A DNA stretch of 64,000 nt from Sphingomonas abaci (GTDB taxonomy: Bacteria > Pseudomonadota > Alphaproteobacteria > Sphingomonadales > Sphingomonadaceae), in NCBI RefSeq assembly GCF_014199625.1, contig NZ_JACHNY010000002.1:434001-498000 (forward strand), given 5' to 3'. Below the pieces are notes generated by a model. The model was given only the letters and a program-made list of their open reading frames with translations, was not told where the DNA came from and did not search any database. This document shows, one piece after another, positions 1-8,755 of this stretch; positions within the stretch are counted from its first letter, which is position 1, and the number at the start of each line of letters is the position of its first letter. A program made the translations under genes and the position numbers.

Positions 1-504
1 TCGTTCCATCGCGCCGTCGCCGAAGCGCTGCCCGCGCTCGCTCCCGAAGGTGTGACCATCGACCAGCTTGGCTCGATCGGTGACCTGCCGCATTATTCCG
101 CCGACCTCCAGGCGGAGGGCTTCCCGCTTGCGGTCACCGACATGGCCGAGCGGATCGCCGCGGCGGACGGCGTCATCATCGTCACGCCCGAGTATAACTA
201 CTCGGTGCCGGGTGCGCTCAAGAACGCGCTCGACTGGTTCTCGCGGGTGCAGCCGCAGCCCTTCGCGGGCAAGCCGGTGGCGATCCAGACGGGCTCGCCC
301 GGCGCGATCGGCGGCGCGCGGGCGCAATATCACCTCCGCCAGGTTCTCGTCTTCCTCGACGCGCAGGTGCTCACCAAGCCTGAGGTGATGATCGGGCAGA
401 TCGGCGGCAAGGTCGACGCCGCCACGCACGCGATCAGCGACAAAGGCACCGCCGCCTTTGTCGGCCAGCAGATCGCGGCGCTCGCCGCCATGGCGCGTCG
501 ATAG
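1..504 (+). CDS. NADPH-dependent FMN reductase, 5' partial
   Basis: The reading frame is open from the first base, so the true start lies before the window; the visible part is 167 residues. It carries the flavodoxin-like NAD(P)H:FMN reductase signature PEYNYSVPGALKNALDW, which forms part of the FMN-binding surface in the ArsH/ChrR/YieF group. These soluble enzymes reduce FMN or quinones with NAD(P)H, and some also reduce chromate. The frame ends with TAG at 502-504. The next gene is on the opposite strand and converges on it. Substrate cannot be predicted from the fragment. Confidence 0.85.
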   Translation, partial: SFHRAVAEALPALAPEGVTIDQLGSIGDLPHYSADLQAEGFPLAVTDMAERIAAADGVIIVTPEYNYSVPGALKNALDWFSRVQPQPFAGKPVAIQTGSPGAIGGARAQYHLRQVLVFLDAQVLTKPEVMIGQIGGKVDAATHAISDKGTAAFVGQQIAALAAMARR

Positions 505-605
505 CCTCAGTCGCACCGGACGCCCGGCAGGCGGCGACATGCCGGAACAGCACGTGCCTGGCTGCGGCTTGGGCCGGCACCGCTGTCACGTCGGCGGATC
601 ACCCT

Positions 606-1364
606 CTAGCGGTAGGTGAGCCGACTGGCGCGGACCATCTCCTCGATCCAGCCGGTGAGCAGGGTGGAATAGATGCGCTGATGCTTGGGGTCGCGCATGG
701 CGTGCGTGGCACCGGGGATGATGCGCCGGCTGAAGGAGTTCGTCCGGCGGAAGGCGGCCTGCATGGACAGCAGGGCTTCGCGGGGGATTTGTTCGTCGCG
801 TTCCGACTCGACGATCAGCACGTCGCCGCTAAACGCGGCGCAGGCGGCGAGGGCGCGATCGGCACCGGGCCCATGCGGTCGCTCGCGGTAGGCGCGCACC
901 ACCGTCTTGTCGAGCTTGGCCTTGGGCGTGTCCCACTGGTCATCCGGGTAGAGCGCGGGCACCCGCATCGCGAGCCATCGCACCGGCCGTCGCGCGGTGA
1001 GCAGCATCGCCAGATAGCCGCCATAGCTGGTGCCGACCACGCCGATCGCGCTGCGATCCACGAGCGGCTGCCGGGCGAGATGATCATAGGCCGCCATCAC
1101 GTCGTCGAGCCCGTCCTGCCGGGTCACCTGGTTCTTGTCGGCATCGCTGCCGGCATGGCCGCGCAGATCGAAGGTGAAGCAGACGCAGCCGAGACGCGCC
1201 AATGCCTCGGCATGGCCCAGATCCTCCTCCTGGTCGCCGCCCCAGCCGTGGATGAAGAGGAATCCGGGTACGGGCACTTCGGGGCGGAGCAGCGTGCCGA
1301 CGAGCTTCTGATCGTCCACCGCTATCGATACGCTGTCCCTGTCGATCGCGTCCGGTCCGCTCAT
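606..1364 (-). CDS. Alpha/beta hydrolase (esterase-like)
   Basis: This 252-residue protein shows a complete alpha/beta-hydrolase catalytic set: an HGWGG oxyanion region at about residues 39-43, the nucleophile elbow GTSYGGY with Ser113, an acid residue in SERDEQIP (about Asp190) and His221 in GATHAM. No signal peptide is evident, so it is probably cytoplasmic. Its ATG overlaps the stop of the upstream DUF3182 gene as ATGA, which indicates translational coupling. It is the last gene of the 606-4353 operon, so it may hydrolyse an ester or amide made or released by that pathway. Substrate unknown. Confidence 0.85.
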   Translation of the reverse strand: MSGPDAIDRDSVSIAVDDQKLVGTLLRPEVPVPGFLFIHGWGGDQEEDLGHAEALARLGCVCFTFDLRGHAGSDADKNQVTRQDGLDDVMAAYDHLARQPLVDRSAIGVVGTSYGGYLAMLLTARRPVRWLAMRVPALYPDDQWDTPKAKLDKTVVRAYRERPHGPGADRALAACAAFSGDVLIVESERDEQIPREALLSMQAAFRRTNSFSRRIIPGATHAMRDPKHQRIYSTLLTGWIEEMVRASRLTYR

Positions 1365-2518
1365 GCATACCTCATTGCATATTTGGTCATCGCGCCGACC
1401 ACGGGATCGACGCCCCGATAGTAGACCGTCGCTCCGGCGGGCGGCGTGACGAGGTCATAAACCTCGACGGTCGCGCAGCGGACCTGCCTCGTCTCCGGTT
1501 CGGCCCGGAACGCCTCCAACGCCGCGATCTCGGCGCCGCTCGCGCCGCCGACGCGCCAGGACTGTTCGAGCACCCCGATCCGCCGGACGCCCAAGGCATC
1601 CGTACCCTCGATCACGTCGTAATTGCGCCGGGTCAGGATGATGTCGGGATAGGCGGCGTGGGCCGCCGCGTCGAACATCGCCGCGCATCGGATCGCCTGG
1701 GCGAGGCGATCGGGCAGGGCGAGCGCCGCCAGTTCGGCGAAGCCGCCGCGCACGACATGGAGCTCGGTGCCGCCATAGACGTCGCGCCCCTTATGGTCGG
1801 TGGTGAGGGTCTGCGTGCCCCAATAGCCGATGCTCTGGTCGCCGAGCTCGACGACGCCGACACTGTAGGTGACGACATCGGTGAGATCCTCTTCCAGCAC
1901 GATGCCGTGTTCGGCAAGGTCGGCCACGTCCTCGCATGCGAGGGCGGCGTCCAGGTCCGCGGCGGAGCGGACGACCTGCTGGCCCAGCCCCGCCTTGCCG
2001 CACACGTCCTTGATGCGCACCGGGCCCTTGGCCAGCAACAGGCGACCGGCCCTGGCCGCGTCGGCCTGGGTGAAGGCGGTATAGCCCGGCAGCGCGGCGT
2101 CCCCGAGCAACCGGCTCATCGCGAACGACCAGCCGGTGGGGCAAACCGCCTGTTCATCGACCAGGCCATGCGTGATCGCCTTGGTGCCGATGAACAGGGC
2201 GGGGACGATCCCGCCGAGCAGGCCCTGGCGGTCGGCGATGCCGGCGGCGCGGGCGACCGGTGCCTCAAGCGCTTCGCCGGGCACCAGCAAAGCCGTCGTG
2301 CACGCCGCCTGCGCGACATCCAGAAGACCCAGCAACGGCTGGTCGAGCAATGCCGCGATCCGTGCCAGCAGCGTCGCGCGGGACGCACGATCATGGACAT
2401 TGCCGCCCGGCCGGTCATGGTCGACCAGCGCGGCGACGCCGCTGGTTCGCCACGGCGGCGGATGGGGCAGGAAGGACGAGAACGTCGCCATGGAGTAAGC
2501 CTCGGAAGCGCTGGTCAT
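1361..2518 (-). CDS. DUF3182 family protein (ATP-grasp-like)
   Basis: This protein of about 385 residues resembles the DUF3182 family, often annotated as biotin-carboxylase or ATP-grasp-like. The C-terminal stretch around NYDVIEGTDALGVRRIGVLE is typical of that family. I prefer the ATG at 2518 because AAGGTGG lies eight bases upstream; a GTG at 2527 and an ATG at 2491 are alternatives. The gene sits between a PhnD-like gene and an alpha/beta hydrolase, overlapping the latter by ATGA. If it is a true ATP-grasp ligase it would join a carboxylate to an amine or thiol using ATP, but no reaction is established. The family call is from memory of motifs. Confidence 0.7.
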   Translation of the reverse strand: MTSASEAYSMATFSSFLPHPPPWRTSGVAALVDHDRPGGNVHDRASRATLLARIAALLDQPLLGLLDVAQAACTTALLVPGEALEAPVARAAGIADRQGLLGGIVPALFIGTKAITHGLVDEQAVCPTGWSFAMSRLLGDAALPGYTAFTQADAARAGRLLLAKGPVRIKDVCGKAGLGQQVVRSAADLDAALACEDVADLAEHGIVLEEDLTDVVTYSVGVVELGDQSIGYWGTQTLTTDHKGRDVYGGTELHVVRGGFAELAALALPDRLAQAIRCAAMFDAAAHAAYPDIILTRRNYDVIEGTDALGVRRIGVLEQSWRVGGASGAEIAALEAFRAEPETRQVRCATVEVYDLVTPPAGATVYYRGVDPVVGAMTKYAMRYA

Positions 2519-2644
2519 GCCGTCCACCTTGCAAGAGGAACAGCCTCAACGGGCCATCACCGGGGCGGTTCATCGGCGGTTCAACTATTCGCGCCGGCGA
2601 TACCGGAGACGGATCGCCAGCCCCTGAGGCCGGCCGCCTGGGCG

Positions 2645-3421
2645 CTATGGGCTCAGTCGCCGGAGCCGGCGGTAACGGTGGATCGACGCCGGCACGATGT
2701 CGGCCAGGAGCAGCGCGGCGCGCGCGGGCGCCAGGTCCGGATCGCGCATGGCCGCGAGCAACGCCTGGCGCAATGCGGCGACGATCGCGGGCGGCGTCGT
2801 GCGGGCGGTGACGAAAGGCAGGTTGGGCGCGGTGGGTGTTCTGGCCAGCTCGCGCAGGGCGATCAGCGCGGCCGGTTCGTCCCGGGCGATCACCGCTGCG
2901 GTGACGGCGTCGATGGCGGCGATATCGGCTTGGCCGCACGCGACCGCATCGATGCTGGCGCGGTGCGATCCGGTGACGATCGTCGCGCCGAAAAAGCCGT
3001 CGGGCGACGCCACCTGCGCGACTGCCGCCCGCAGCAGGTTCGCGCCGGTGTTGGAGAGCGGTGCGTTGATCGCCGCCCGACGCCCGGCGAAAGACGCCAG
3101 TGTCGCCGCCGGATCGTCGGCCCGCACCAGGATACGGCTGTAATGGAGGCCTGCCGGGCCGTCGGGCAGCGCATAAAGCGGCATCGCGATCACGCGCAGC
3201 GCAAGGTCGGGATCGGCCACCAGCGGGTAGCCGCAACATTGCGCAAGCAGCAGGTCTGGGTCGCGCCAGATCGCCTCGACAGGCCGGTCCCGGTCGAGGA
3301 CGTCGGGCGCGGCGATGCCGGCTCCGCGCAGGTGTCGAGCGATCGCGAGCCACAACGCGTCGTTGGCGGCGCGCTGGCCGGGGTGATCGTACATGCCGAG
3401 CGAGGCGACCGGCGCGGTCAT
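2645..3421 (-). CDS. PhnD-like substrate-binding protein
   Basis: The 258-residue product begins with a segment resembling PhnD/SsuA/transferrin-family binding proteins and contains a typical ligand-binding core near GSHRASIDAVACGQADIAAI, where a Ser/His cluster precedes the conserved 'G-x-A-D-xAAID' turn. Members usually bind phosphonate, phosphite or similar anions for an ABC importer. No ABC permease or ATPase lies nearby, and the N-terminus has no clear signal peptide, so it may act as a cytoplasmic binding or enzyme subunit. Its ATG overlaps the desaturase stop (ATGA at 3418-3421). A 126-base spacer separates it from the DUF3182 gene. Confidence 0.75.
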   Translation of the reverse strand: MTAPVASLGMYDHPGQRAANDALWLAIARHLRGAGIAAPDVLDRDRPVEAIWRDPDLLLAQCCGYPLVADPDLALRVIAMPLYALPDGPAGLHYSRILVRADDPAATLASFAGRRAAINAPLSNTGANLLRAAVAQVASPDGFFGATIVTGSHRASIDAVACGQADIAAIDAVTAAVIARDEPAALIALRELARTPTAPNLPFVTARTTPPAIVAALRQALLAAMRDPDLAPARAALLLADIVPASIHRYRRLRRLSP

Positions 3422-4353
3422 CGATGGTCGGGCCGGTCGGGGTGGACCAGCGCATCGTGCGGGGCGAGCGCGAAACGGCGGACGATCTCGCCATAGCTGC
3501 GATGGGCACGGCCCGCCTGCATGGAAAGGCGCGCATGGTGCCGCCGCTGATGGGCCGGCAGGTGGTACCAGGCGAGGTCCGGGCGGTCGTGATGCGCGGT
3601 ATGCAGATGGTTGTTGAGGTACAGAATGCCGAGCGGCCCGGCCCGCTGGACGGTCGCGGCGCGGCTCGGGCCCGGCAGGTCGGCCCGGTGTTCGGCGAAG
3701 GAGCGCAGCAGCGTCAGCGACAGGCCGGGATATACCGCCATCAGCCCGTAGCGCAGCGTGCCGAACCCCGTCCATTCAAGCCAGGCGACGACCGGAACGA
3801 GGAGTGCGAGATGCGGCAGCCAGTCGCGCGCCGCCGCCATCGGCCGGCGGACCAGGCGCCGTCGCTCGTCGGCGGCCAGCGCAAGCATGGTGATGGCCGG
3901 GCCGATCAGCAGCCGGCCGAGCAGCGTCGCCTGGGCGCGCGCCGCCGCATGGCGCAGTCCGCGCGCCCTCGCGACATAGCGCGACTCCGGATCATCGAAC
4001 GGATCGGTGATCCGCGGGCTGCGATGATGCGCGACGTGGCTGTCGCGGTACAGGCGATAGGGGAGCCAGAGCGATAGCGGCACCCCGCCGATCGCGCTAT
4101 TCACCGCGCGCCAGCGTGTCGGGTGGCCGTGGATGGTCTCGTGCTGAAGCGAGCCGTGCCACGCGACGAGCCAGGCACCCGTGATCACGATCACCGGCGT
4201 GGGCAGCGCTGCATGCCACCAGGTGAGCGCCAGCCAACCGCCATAGATCAGCCCGGCGACCGCCACCGTCGGCCATTCGATCACCCCGTGGGCCGGACCG
4301 ATCGCGCGATCGGGCGAGACCTGCGGAACCGGATCACCGAGCGAGCATGTCAT
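3418..4353 (-). CDS. Membrane fatty acid desaturase
   Basis: This 311-residue integral membrane protein has the histidine clusters of di-iron fatty-acid desaturases: HETIH at residues 71-75, HVAHH at 106-110 and HLHTAHH in the C-terminal third. Hydrophobic segments surround these boxes. The ATG at 4353 is chosen because AAGGAGG precedes it by about seven bases; the longer open frame upstream runs antisense through the symporter gene and lacks sense. It is the first gene of the coupled set desaturase - PhnD - DUF3182 - hydrolase. Likely role is desaturation or hydroxylation of an acyl chain. The exact substrate is unknown. Confidence 0.88.
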   Translation of the reverse strand: MTCSLGDPVPQVSPDRAIGPAHGVIEWPTVAVAGLIYGGWLALTWWHAALPTPVIVITGAWLVAWHGSLQHETIHGHPTRWRAVNSAIGGVPLSLWLPYRLYRDSHVAHHRSPRITDPFDDPESRYVARARGLRHAAARAQATLLGRLLIGPAITMLALAADERRRLVRRPMAAARDWLPHLALLVPVVAWLEWTGFGTLRYGLMAVYPGLSLTLLRSFAEHRADLPGPSRAATVQRAGPLGILYLNNHLHTAHHDRPDLAWYHLPAHQRRHHARLSMQAGRAHRSYGEIVRRFALAPHDALVHPDRPDHR

Positions 4354-4460
4354 GGCAGACCTCCTTCGACGAAGATCATCCATTAAAGTGATGGGAATTA
4401 CAATCCAGCGAAAGTCGGTGGCGGGATAGCTGGCCTTTCTGCGGGAGGGGGGCGAGAGGG

Positions 4461-5690
4461 TCAGTCCTCCGACGCGTCCGGTCCGGCGTCGTCGGTCGCG
4501 CCTTCGGTCAGGATCGTGGTGACGGCCATGTCGGCGGTGACGTTGGCCGCCGTGGCGACCATGTCGGGGATGGTGTCGACGGCCAGGAACAGCGGCAGCA
4601 AGTCGATCGGAACGCCGACGGCAAGCGCGACGGGGGCATAGGCGGCGAAGAAGCTGATCTGGTTCGGCAGCCCCGCGATCACCAGATTGTTGAGCACGGC
4701 GAGCAGGGCCACCAGGCCGAGCTGGCCGAGGCCGAGCTCGATGCCGTTGAGGCGCGCCAGCGCCAGCGTGGCGAGGCCGATCGCCGTCGGCGCGCTGATC
4801 CGGAACAACGCGACGGCGAGAGGCAAGACGGTGCCCACCGGTCGCGAGGGCAAGCCGAGCGTCCGCGTCGCCTCTAGCATGGCGGGCAGCGAGGCGAGCG
4901 AGGATTGGGTGCTGAAGGCGACCGATTGCGCGGGCAGCACCGCGCGCAGGAAGGTCCGCATCCGGGTACGTGCGGCGACCGCCACCAACAGCACGAACGC
5001 GGCGAGCAGGACGATGCCCCCGACGACCCGCGCGACTACGTACCAGAGCAGCAGCGCGCCGACAGCGAAGCCGCTCCGGGCGGCGACGTCGAACGCCAGC
5101 GCGAAAACGCCGATCGGCGCGGCGAGCAGCACCCAGCCGATGATGACGAGCAGCGCGTCGGCCACGCCCTGGCAGCCGTTGACGATCACGGCGGCGCGCG
5201 ACCGATCGATATGGCGCAGGGCGATGGCGAAGAGCAAAGCGAACAGCACGACCGGCACGATCGCCCCTTGGGCCGCCGACGCGACCGGATTGACCGGCAC
5301 CAGCGCGCGCAACGTCTCGCCAAGCGGCGGCAGGTCCGGCAGCTTGGCGCCGGTGGCGCGCACCGCCTCCAGCCCTGTCACCTGCCAGGCGCTGAACATC
5401 GCCGATCCCAACGCGACGCCGAACACGGCGGAGCCGGAGAGGAACAGGACGAATGCGCCGATCGCGCGACGCGCAACGCGGCTCGACCCGCCGGAACCGG
5501 AGCCGCCGCCGAGCCCCGTCACCACCAGTGCGAACACCAGCGGGATGATCGGCATGCGCAGCGCGTCGAGCCAGACCCCGCCAATCGCCTGCAGGGCAGG
5601 CAGCGCGGGGCAGTCGGGACCCGCCAGATAGCCCAGGGCCAGGCCGGCGATCAGGCCCGCCAAAATGCGGCCGACGGCAGGGATCCTCAC
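4461..5690 (-). CDS. Dicarboxylate/amino acid:cation symporter (SDF family)
   Basis: The product (about 409 residues) is strongly hydrophobic with eight or more membrane segments. It shows features of the sodium:dicarboxylate symporter family: a serine-rich re-entrant loop in AFSTQSSLASLPAML and the second helical-hairpin region near VDTIPDMVATAANVTADM, which normally carries the NxxxD substrate and cation site. A GTG at 5690 with AGGAG upstream is my preferred start; a GTG at 5732 is possible but lacks a Shine-Dalgarno sequence. It lies 107 bases upstream of the desaturase on the same strand and may belong to the same transcription unit. It probably imports an acidic organic substrate. Confidence 0.85.
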   Translation of the reverse strand: MRIPAVGRILAGLIAGLALGYLAGPDCPALPALQAIGGVWLDALRMPIIPLVFALVVTGLGGGSGSGGSSRVARRAIGAFVLFLSGSAVFGVALGSAMFSAWQVTGLEAVRATGAKLPDLPPLGETLRALVPVNPVASAAQGAIVPVVLFALLFAIALRHIDRSRAAVIVNGCQGVADALLVIIGWVLLAAPIGVFALAFDVAARSGFAVGALLLWYVVARVVGGIVLLAAFVLLVAVAARTRMRTFLRAVLPAQSVAFSTQSSLASLPAMLEATRTLGLPSRPVGTVLPLAVALFRISAPTAIGLATLALARLNGIELGLGQLGLVALLAVLNNLVIAGLPNQISFFAAYAPVALAVGVPIDLLPLFLAVDTIPDMVATAANVTADMAVTTILTEGATDDAGPDASED

Positions 5691-6067
5691 GCGCCTCGGG
5701 GCTCCTGTGCCCCGGTCTTGCCCGACCGCCACGGGTCGAAGATGACACAGCGTGTGCGCAGATCGGCGATGGTGGTGCCCCGCCTCCGCGTGCGCGCCGC
5801 CGCAACGCCGTGGCCACTGGCATGGGCGGTCGACCGCTTACGCGACTTGGGCATAGGCGTCGCCGCGTCCGTCGGGTCGGATCGGCTCGGAATGGTGAAC
5901 TGGCCTTGCGTCCGCGGGTCGTCGACGCGGCTCGGTGGCGGACAGAATCGGGGTTGTTCGAAGGAGATGGGGCGATTGAGGGTCATGGTGCCGTGCCATG
6001 CCGGACGTCGGCGGGGGAGCAAGACGGTGAAGGCTTGGCCTGTCCCAAGAATGACTTCGCGCTCATT
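5691..6067. other. Gap of 377 bases with no supported gene
   Basis: The gap lies downstream of the formylglycine-generating enzyme gene and upstream of the symporter, both on the minus strand. A minus-strand frame (5687-6022) is open, but its Arg/Pro/Thr-rich translation shows no recognisable domain and it overlaps the symporter start. I see no tRNA-like fold and no obvious intrinsic terminator with a T-tract. The symporter promoter is presumably here. Confidence 0.5.
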
Positions 6068-7015
6068 TTATCGGGACGGCGCGGGATCGACGGTGCGGAA
6101 GCCCAGGTGCGAGGCGGCAAGCGTCTCGTCCTGGGCGTGGCGGGCGGCGGGGCGATAGCGGGCGCAATAATTGGCGGCGCACAGGAACGAGCCGCCCTTG
6201 ATGACGCGTGCGCGGGCCTGCGGCTGGCGGGGATCGAAGCTGGGATTGCCGGGCGTGCCGTCGCCCGTGACGAAGGCGCCGTGCCCCGGCAGATACCAAC
6301 TCCGCGTCCACTCCCAGACATTGCCGATCAAATCGTACGTGCCGATCGGGCTTCGGCGGAAGCAGCCAACCGGTGCCGGGCCGATCCAGCCGTCGGCCCC
6401 GGTGTCCTGCGCGGGGAAATGCCCCTGCCAGTAATTGGCGGCATGACGTTCGGGCGCGGCATCGGGATCGCGCAGGCCGATCCTGGCGGCGGCCTCGAAC
6501 TGCTCTTCGGTGGGTAGCGCGCGGCCGGCCCAGCGCGCATAGGCGGTGGCGTCCGCGAAGGTGACGTCGACCACGGGATCGTTGGCGTGGCCGGCAATGT
6601 CGCTGCCGGGCCCATGAGGATGGCGCCAGGTCGCCCCGCGCACGAAGCGCCACCATGTCGCGGGATCGGGGGCGAGAAACGGTTGGTCGGCAGGCGGCGG
6701 CACGAACACGAACGCGCCTCCGCCGGGCCGCTCGGCCTCGGTGACATAGCCGGTCGCGGCCACGAAGGCGGCGAATTGCCGGTTGGTCACTTCATGCGCG
6801 TCGACGCCGAACGGGGCGACTGCCACGGCGACGCGCGGCCGCTCCTCCGGATAGGAAGCGTCGCTGCCGATCAGGAAGCGGGTGGCCGGCACGCCGACGC
6901 TGCCGTCGGCGGAACTGCCAGCGCAGGACGGCGATACGTCCAGGCGCGCGACCGGCGCCGCATCGGCGTGCAGGCCGCTTGCGAGCAGCGTCGCGACCAG
7001 GGTCAGCCGGATCAT
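6068..7015 (-). CDS. Formylglycine-generating enzyme, exported (SUMF1 family)
   Basis: This 315-residue protein has the FGE-sulfatase fold signature: FxMG-like RFLIGSDASYPEERP, the calcium-site motif GNVWEWTRSW at about 231-240, and GGSFLCAANYCARYRPAAR at about 274-292. Cys279 and Cys284 are five residues apart, matching the redox cysteine pair of aerobic FGE enzymes. Such enzymes oxidise a cysteine of sulfatases to Calpha-formylglycine using O2. The N-terminus (LTLVATLLASGLHADA) looks like a signal peptide, so the enzyme is probably periplasmic. Its ATG overlaps the stop codon of the adjacent arylsulfatase (ATGA), and that sulfatase is the obvious client. Confidence 0.9.
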   Translation of the reverse strand: MIRLTLVATLLASGLHADAAPVARLDVSPSCAGSSADGSVGVPATRFLIGSDASYPEERPRVAVAVAPFGVDAHEVTNRQFAAFVAATGYVTEAERPGGGAFVFVPPPADQPFLAPDPATWWRFVRGATWRHPHGPGSDIAGHANDPVVDVTFADATAYARWAGRALPTEEQFEAAARIGLRDPDAAPERHAANYWQGHFPAQDTGADGWIGPAPVGCFRRSPIGTYDLIGNVWEWTRSWYLPGHGAFVTGDGTPGNPSFDPRQPQARARVIKGGSFLCAANYCARYRPAARHAQDETLAASHLGFRTVDPAPSR

Positions 7016-8691
7016 GGATAGCGGCTTGCGACGGAGGGCAAGATGACGCCCGTTTCCTTGCCATAGGCGTCCCAGGCGGCGATCAACGCCTTGAGCTTCG
7101 CTGGCTCTCGCGTGGCAAGGTCGCGGGTTTCCCCCGGATCATCGGCGATGTTGAACAATCGCCATGTGTCGCCGAGGTTCACCGCCTTCCAGTCGCCCTG
7201 GCGGACGGCGCGCCGTCCGAACAGCTCGCTGCCGATCGCTTCGCCGGGCGCGTGGATATGGGCCGCCGCGCCGGTCAGATAGAGGCGCCAACTCTGCCCG
7301 CGGACCGGCTGGACGGGGCGTCCGGCATGGCGCGGACTACGCCATTCGCCGCCGGCCGCCTCGACCAGCGTCGGCACAACGTCCATGACCGTTCCGAATG
7401 CGCTACTGATGCCGGTGCGGCGCGCGCCCGGCCAGTCGATGAAGGCGGCCACGCGAGTGCCGCCCTCCGTGGTATAGCCCTTGTACAGCCAGGACGGTGC
7501 CGTCGCCGCCTGCGCCCAGCCGGGACCATATCCCGCATAGGAGGTCGGCTTGCCCAGATTGGCGAAGCGATTGTCGGCCTGTGCGACACGGGCGCGGAAC
7601 TCGGGGAGTTCGGACCGCGCGATGTCAATCCCTTCCGCGCCATTGTCGGCGGTGAACAGGATGATCGTGTTGGCGTAACGGCCGGTCGCCTTGAGATGCG
7701 CGATGACGCGGCCGACATTCTGGTCCATGCGGTCGACCATCGCGGCGTAGACCTCCATCAGCCGCGCCTGTTCCTTGCGTTCGGCGGGCGACAGCTCGGT
7801 CCACCTGCGGCCCGGCGGCAGGACGAGGTCGTGCGGCGTGACGTCGACCCCGACCAGGCCAAGCGCCTTCAGCTTCGCGAGGCGGCGTTCACGCAGCACC
7901 TCGAAGCCCTCGTCATAGCGCCCCCGGTAACGCGCCACATCCGCGTCGGGCGCCTGGAGCGGCCAGTGCGGCGCGGTGAAGGTGAGGTAGGCGAAGAACG
8001 GCTTGGCCGGGTCGGTGCGGCTGAGCTGCTCGATCAGCTTCGTCGCATAGGCGTCGGAGGAATAGAAGCCGTCCGGCAGCCGGGCAAGCTGGCGTCCGTT
8101 TTCCCAATAGGTCGTGCCGGGCTTGCCGTCCCTGGCGAGGTCGAGCCCATAATGGTTTCCGCCGCCCTGCGCCAGGTCGAAGCTCTGGTCGAAACCATGG
8201 CGGGCGGGGCTGTCCTCGGCGCGCGTGCCGAGATGCCATTTGCCCGCCATCAGTGTCGCATAGCCGAGGTCGTGCAGCCGGTCCGCGAGCGTGACGACAT
8301 CCTCGGGCAGATGACCTTCATAGCCGCGCTGACCGATCTGGTTGGGCGTCAGCATCTCCGCCATGTTGCCAAGCCCGGCGAGATGGTTGTCGGTGCCCGA
8401 CAGCAGCATCGACCGGGTCGGCGAACAGGTCGGCGCGGCGTGGAAGCCGGTCAGTTTCAGCCCGCGTGCGGCCAGCGCGTCGAGATTGGGCGTGCGGATC
8501 TCGCCACCGAACGCACCGAGGTCGGAATAGCCGAGATCGTCGGCGACGATGATGAGGATGTTCGGTTTTGCCGAGGCGGTTACGGCCGCGCCCGGCATGG
8601 CCTGGGCAGCGCCGCGGGGCGTGGCGGTGATCGTGGCCGCGCCGATCATGGTGGTGGCGAGCAGGGCGATGGTCAGCGCGGTCGTTCGCAC
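7012..8691 (-). CDS. Arylsulfatase (type I, Cys-type)
   Basis: The 559-residue protein begins with a signal-peptide-like stretch (to about residue 31), then the sulfatase metal motif NILIIVADDLGYSDLG. The maturation motif CSPTR begins at Cys89, fitting the C-x-P-x-R signature in which the cysteine becomes formylglycine. KWHLG and FTAPHWPLQAP supply other active-site lysine and histidine residues. It hydrolyses sulfate esters and releases sulfate. Position between the TauD/AtsK-type dioxygenase and a formylglycine-generating enzyme supports a role in sulfur scavenging, with maturation by the immediately downstream coupled gene. Confidence 0.93.
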   Translation of the reverse strand: MRTTALTIALLATTMIGAATITATPRGAAQAMPGAAVTASAKPNILIIVADDLGYSDLGAFGGEIRTPNLDALAARGLKLTGFHAAPTCSPTRSMLLSGTDNHLAGLGNMAEMLTPNQIGQRGYEGHLPEDVVTLADRLHDLGYATLMAGKWHLGTRAEDSPARHGFDQSFDLAQGGGNHYGLDLARDGKPGTTYWENGRQLARLPDGFYSSDAYATKLIEQLSRTDPAKPFFAYLTFTAPHWPLQAPDADVARYRGRYDEGFEVLRERRLAKLKALGLVGVDVTPHDLVLPPGRRWTELSPAERKEQARLMEVYAAMVDRMDQNVGRVIAHLKATGRYANTIILFTADNGAEGIDIARSELPEFRARVAQADNRFANLGKPTSYAGYGPGWAQAATAPSWLYKGYTTEGGTRVAAFIDWPGARRTGISSAFGTVMDVVPTLVEAAGGEWRSPRHAGRPVQPVRGQSWRLYLTGAAAHIHAPGEAIGSELFGRRAVRQGDWKAVNLGDTWRLFNIADDPGETRDLATREPAKLKALIAAWDAYGKETGVILPSVASRYP

Positions 8692-8755
8692 GAGGCGGTT
8701 CTCCGGGATCGAGAGGGCGCCGGCGTCCTGGCTGGCAGGCCGCCGGCGCGAAAGG

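Noticed and set aside
3422..3775. N-terminal extension of the PhnD-like frame
   Set aside because: The extra part is antisense-like Pro/Arg-rich sequence inside the desaturase gene; the ATG at 3421 in the ATGA overlap is far more likely.
5687..6022. 111-codon minus-strand frame between FGE and symporter genes
   Set aside because: It overlaps the symporter start, has no recognisable domain, and its composition (Arg/Pro/Thr-rich) is typical of chance frames in GC-rich DNA.
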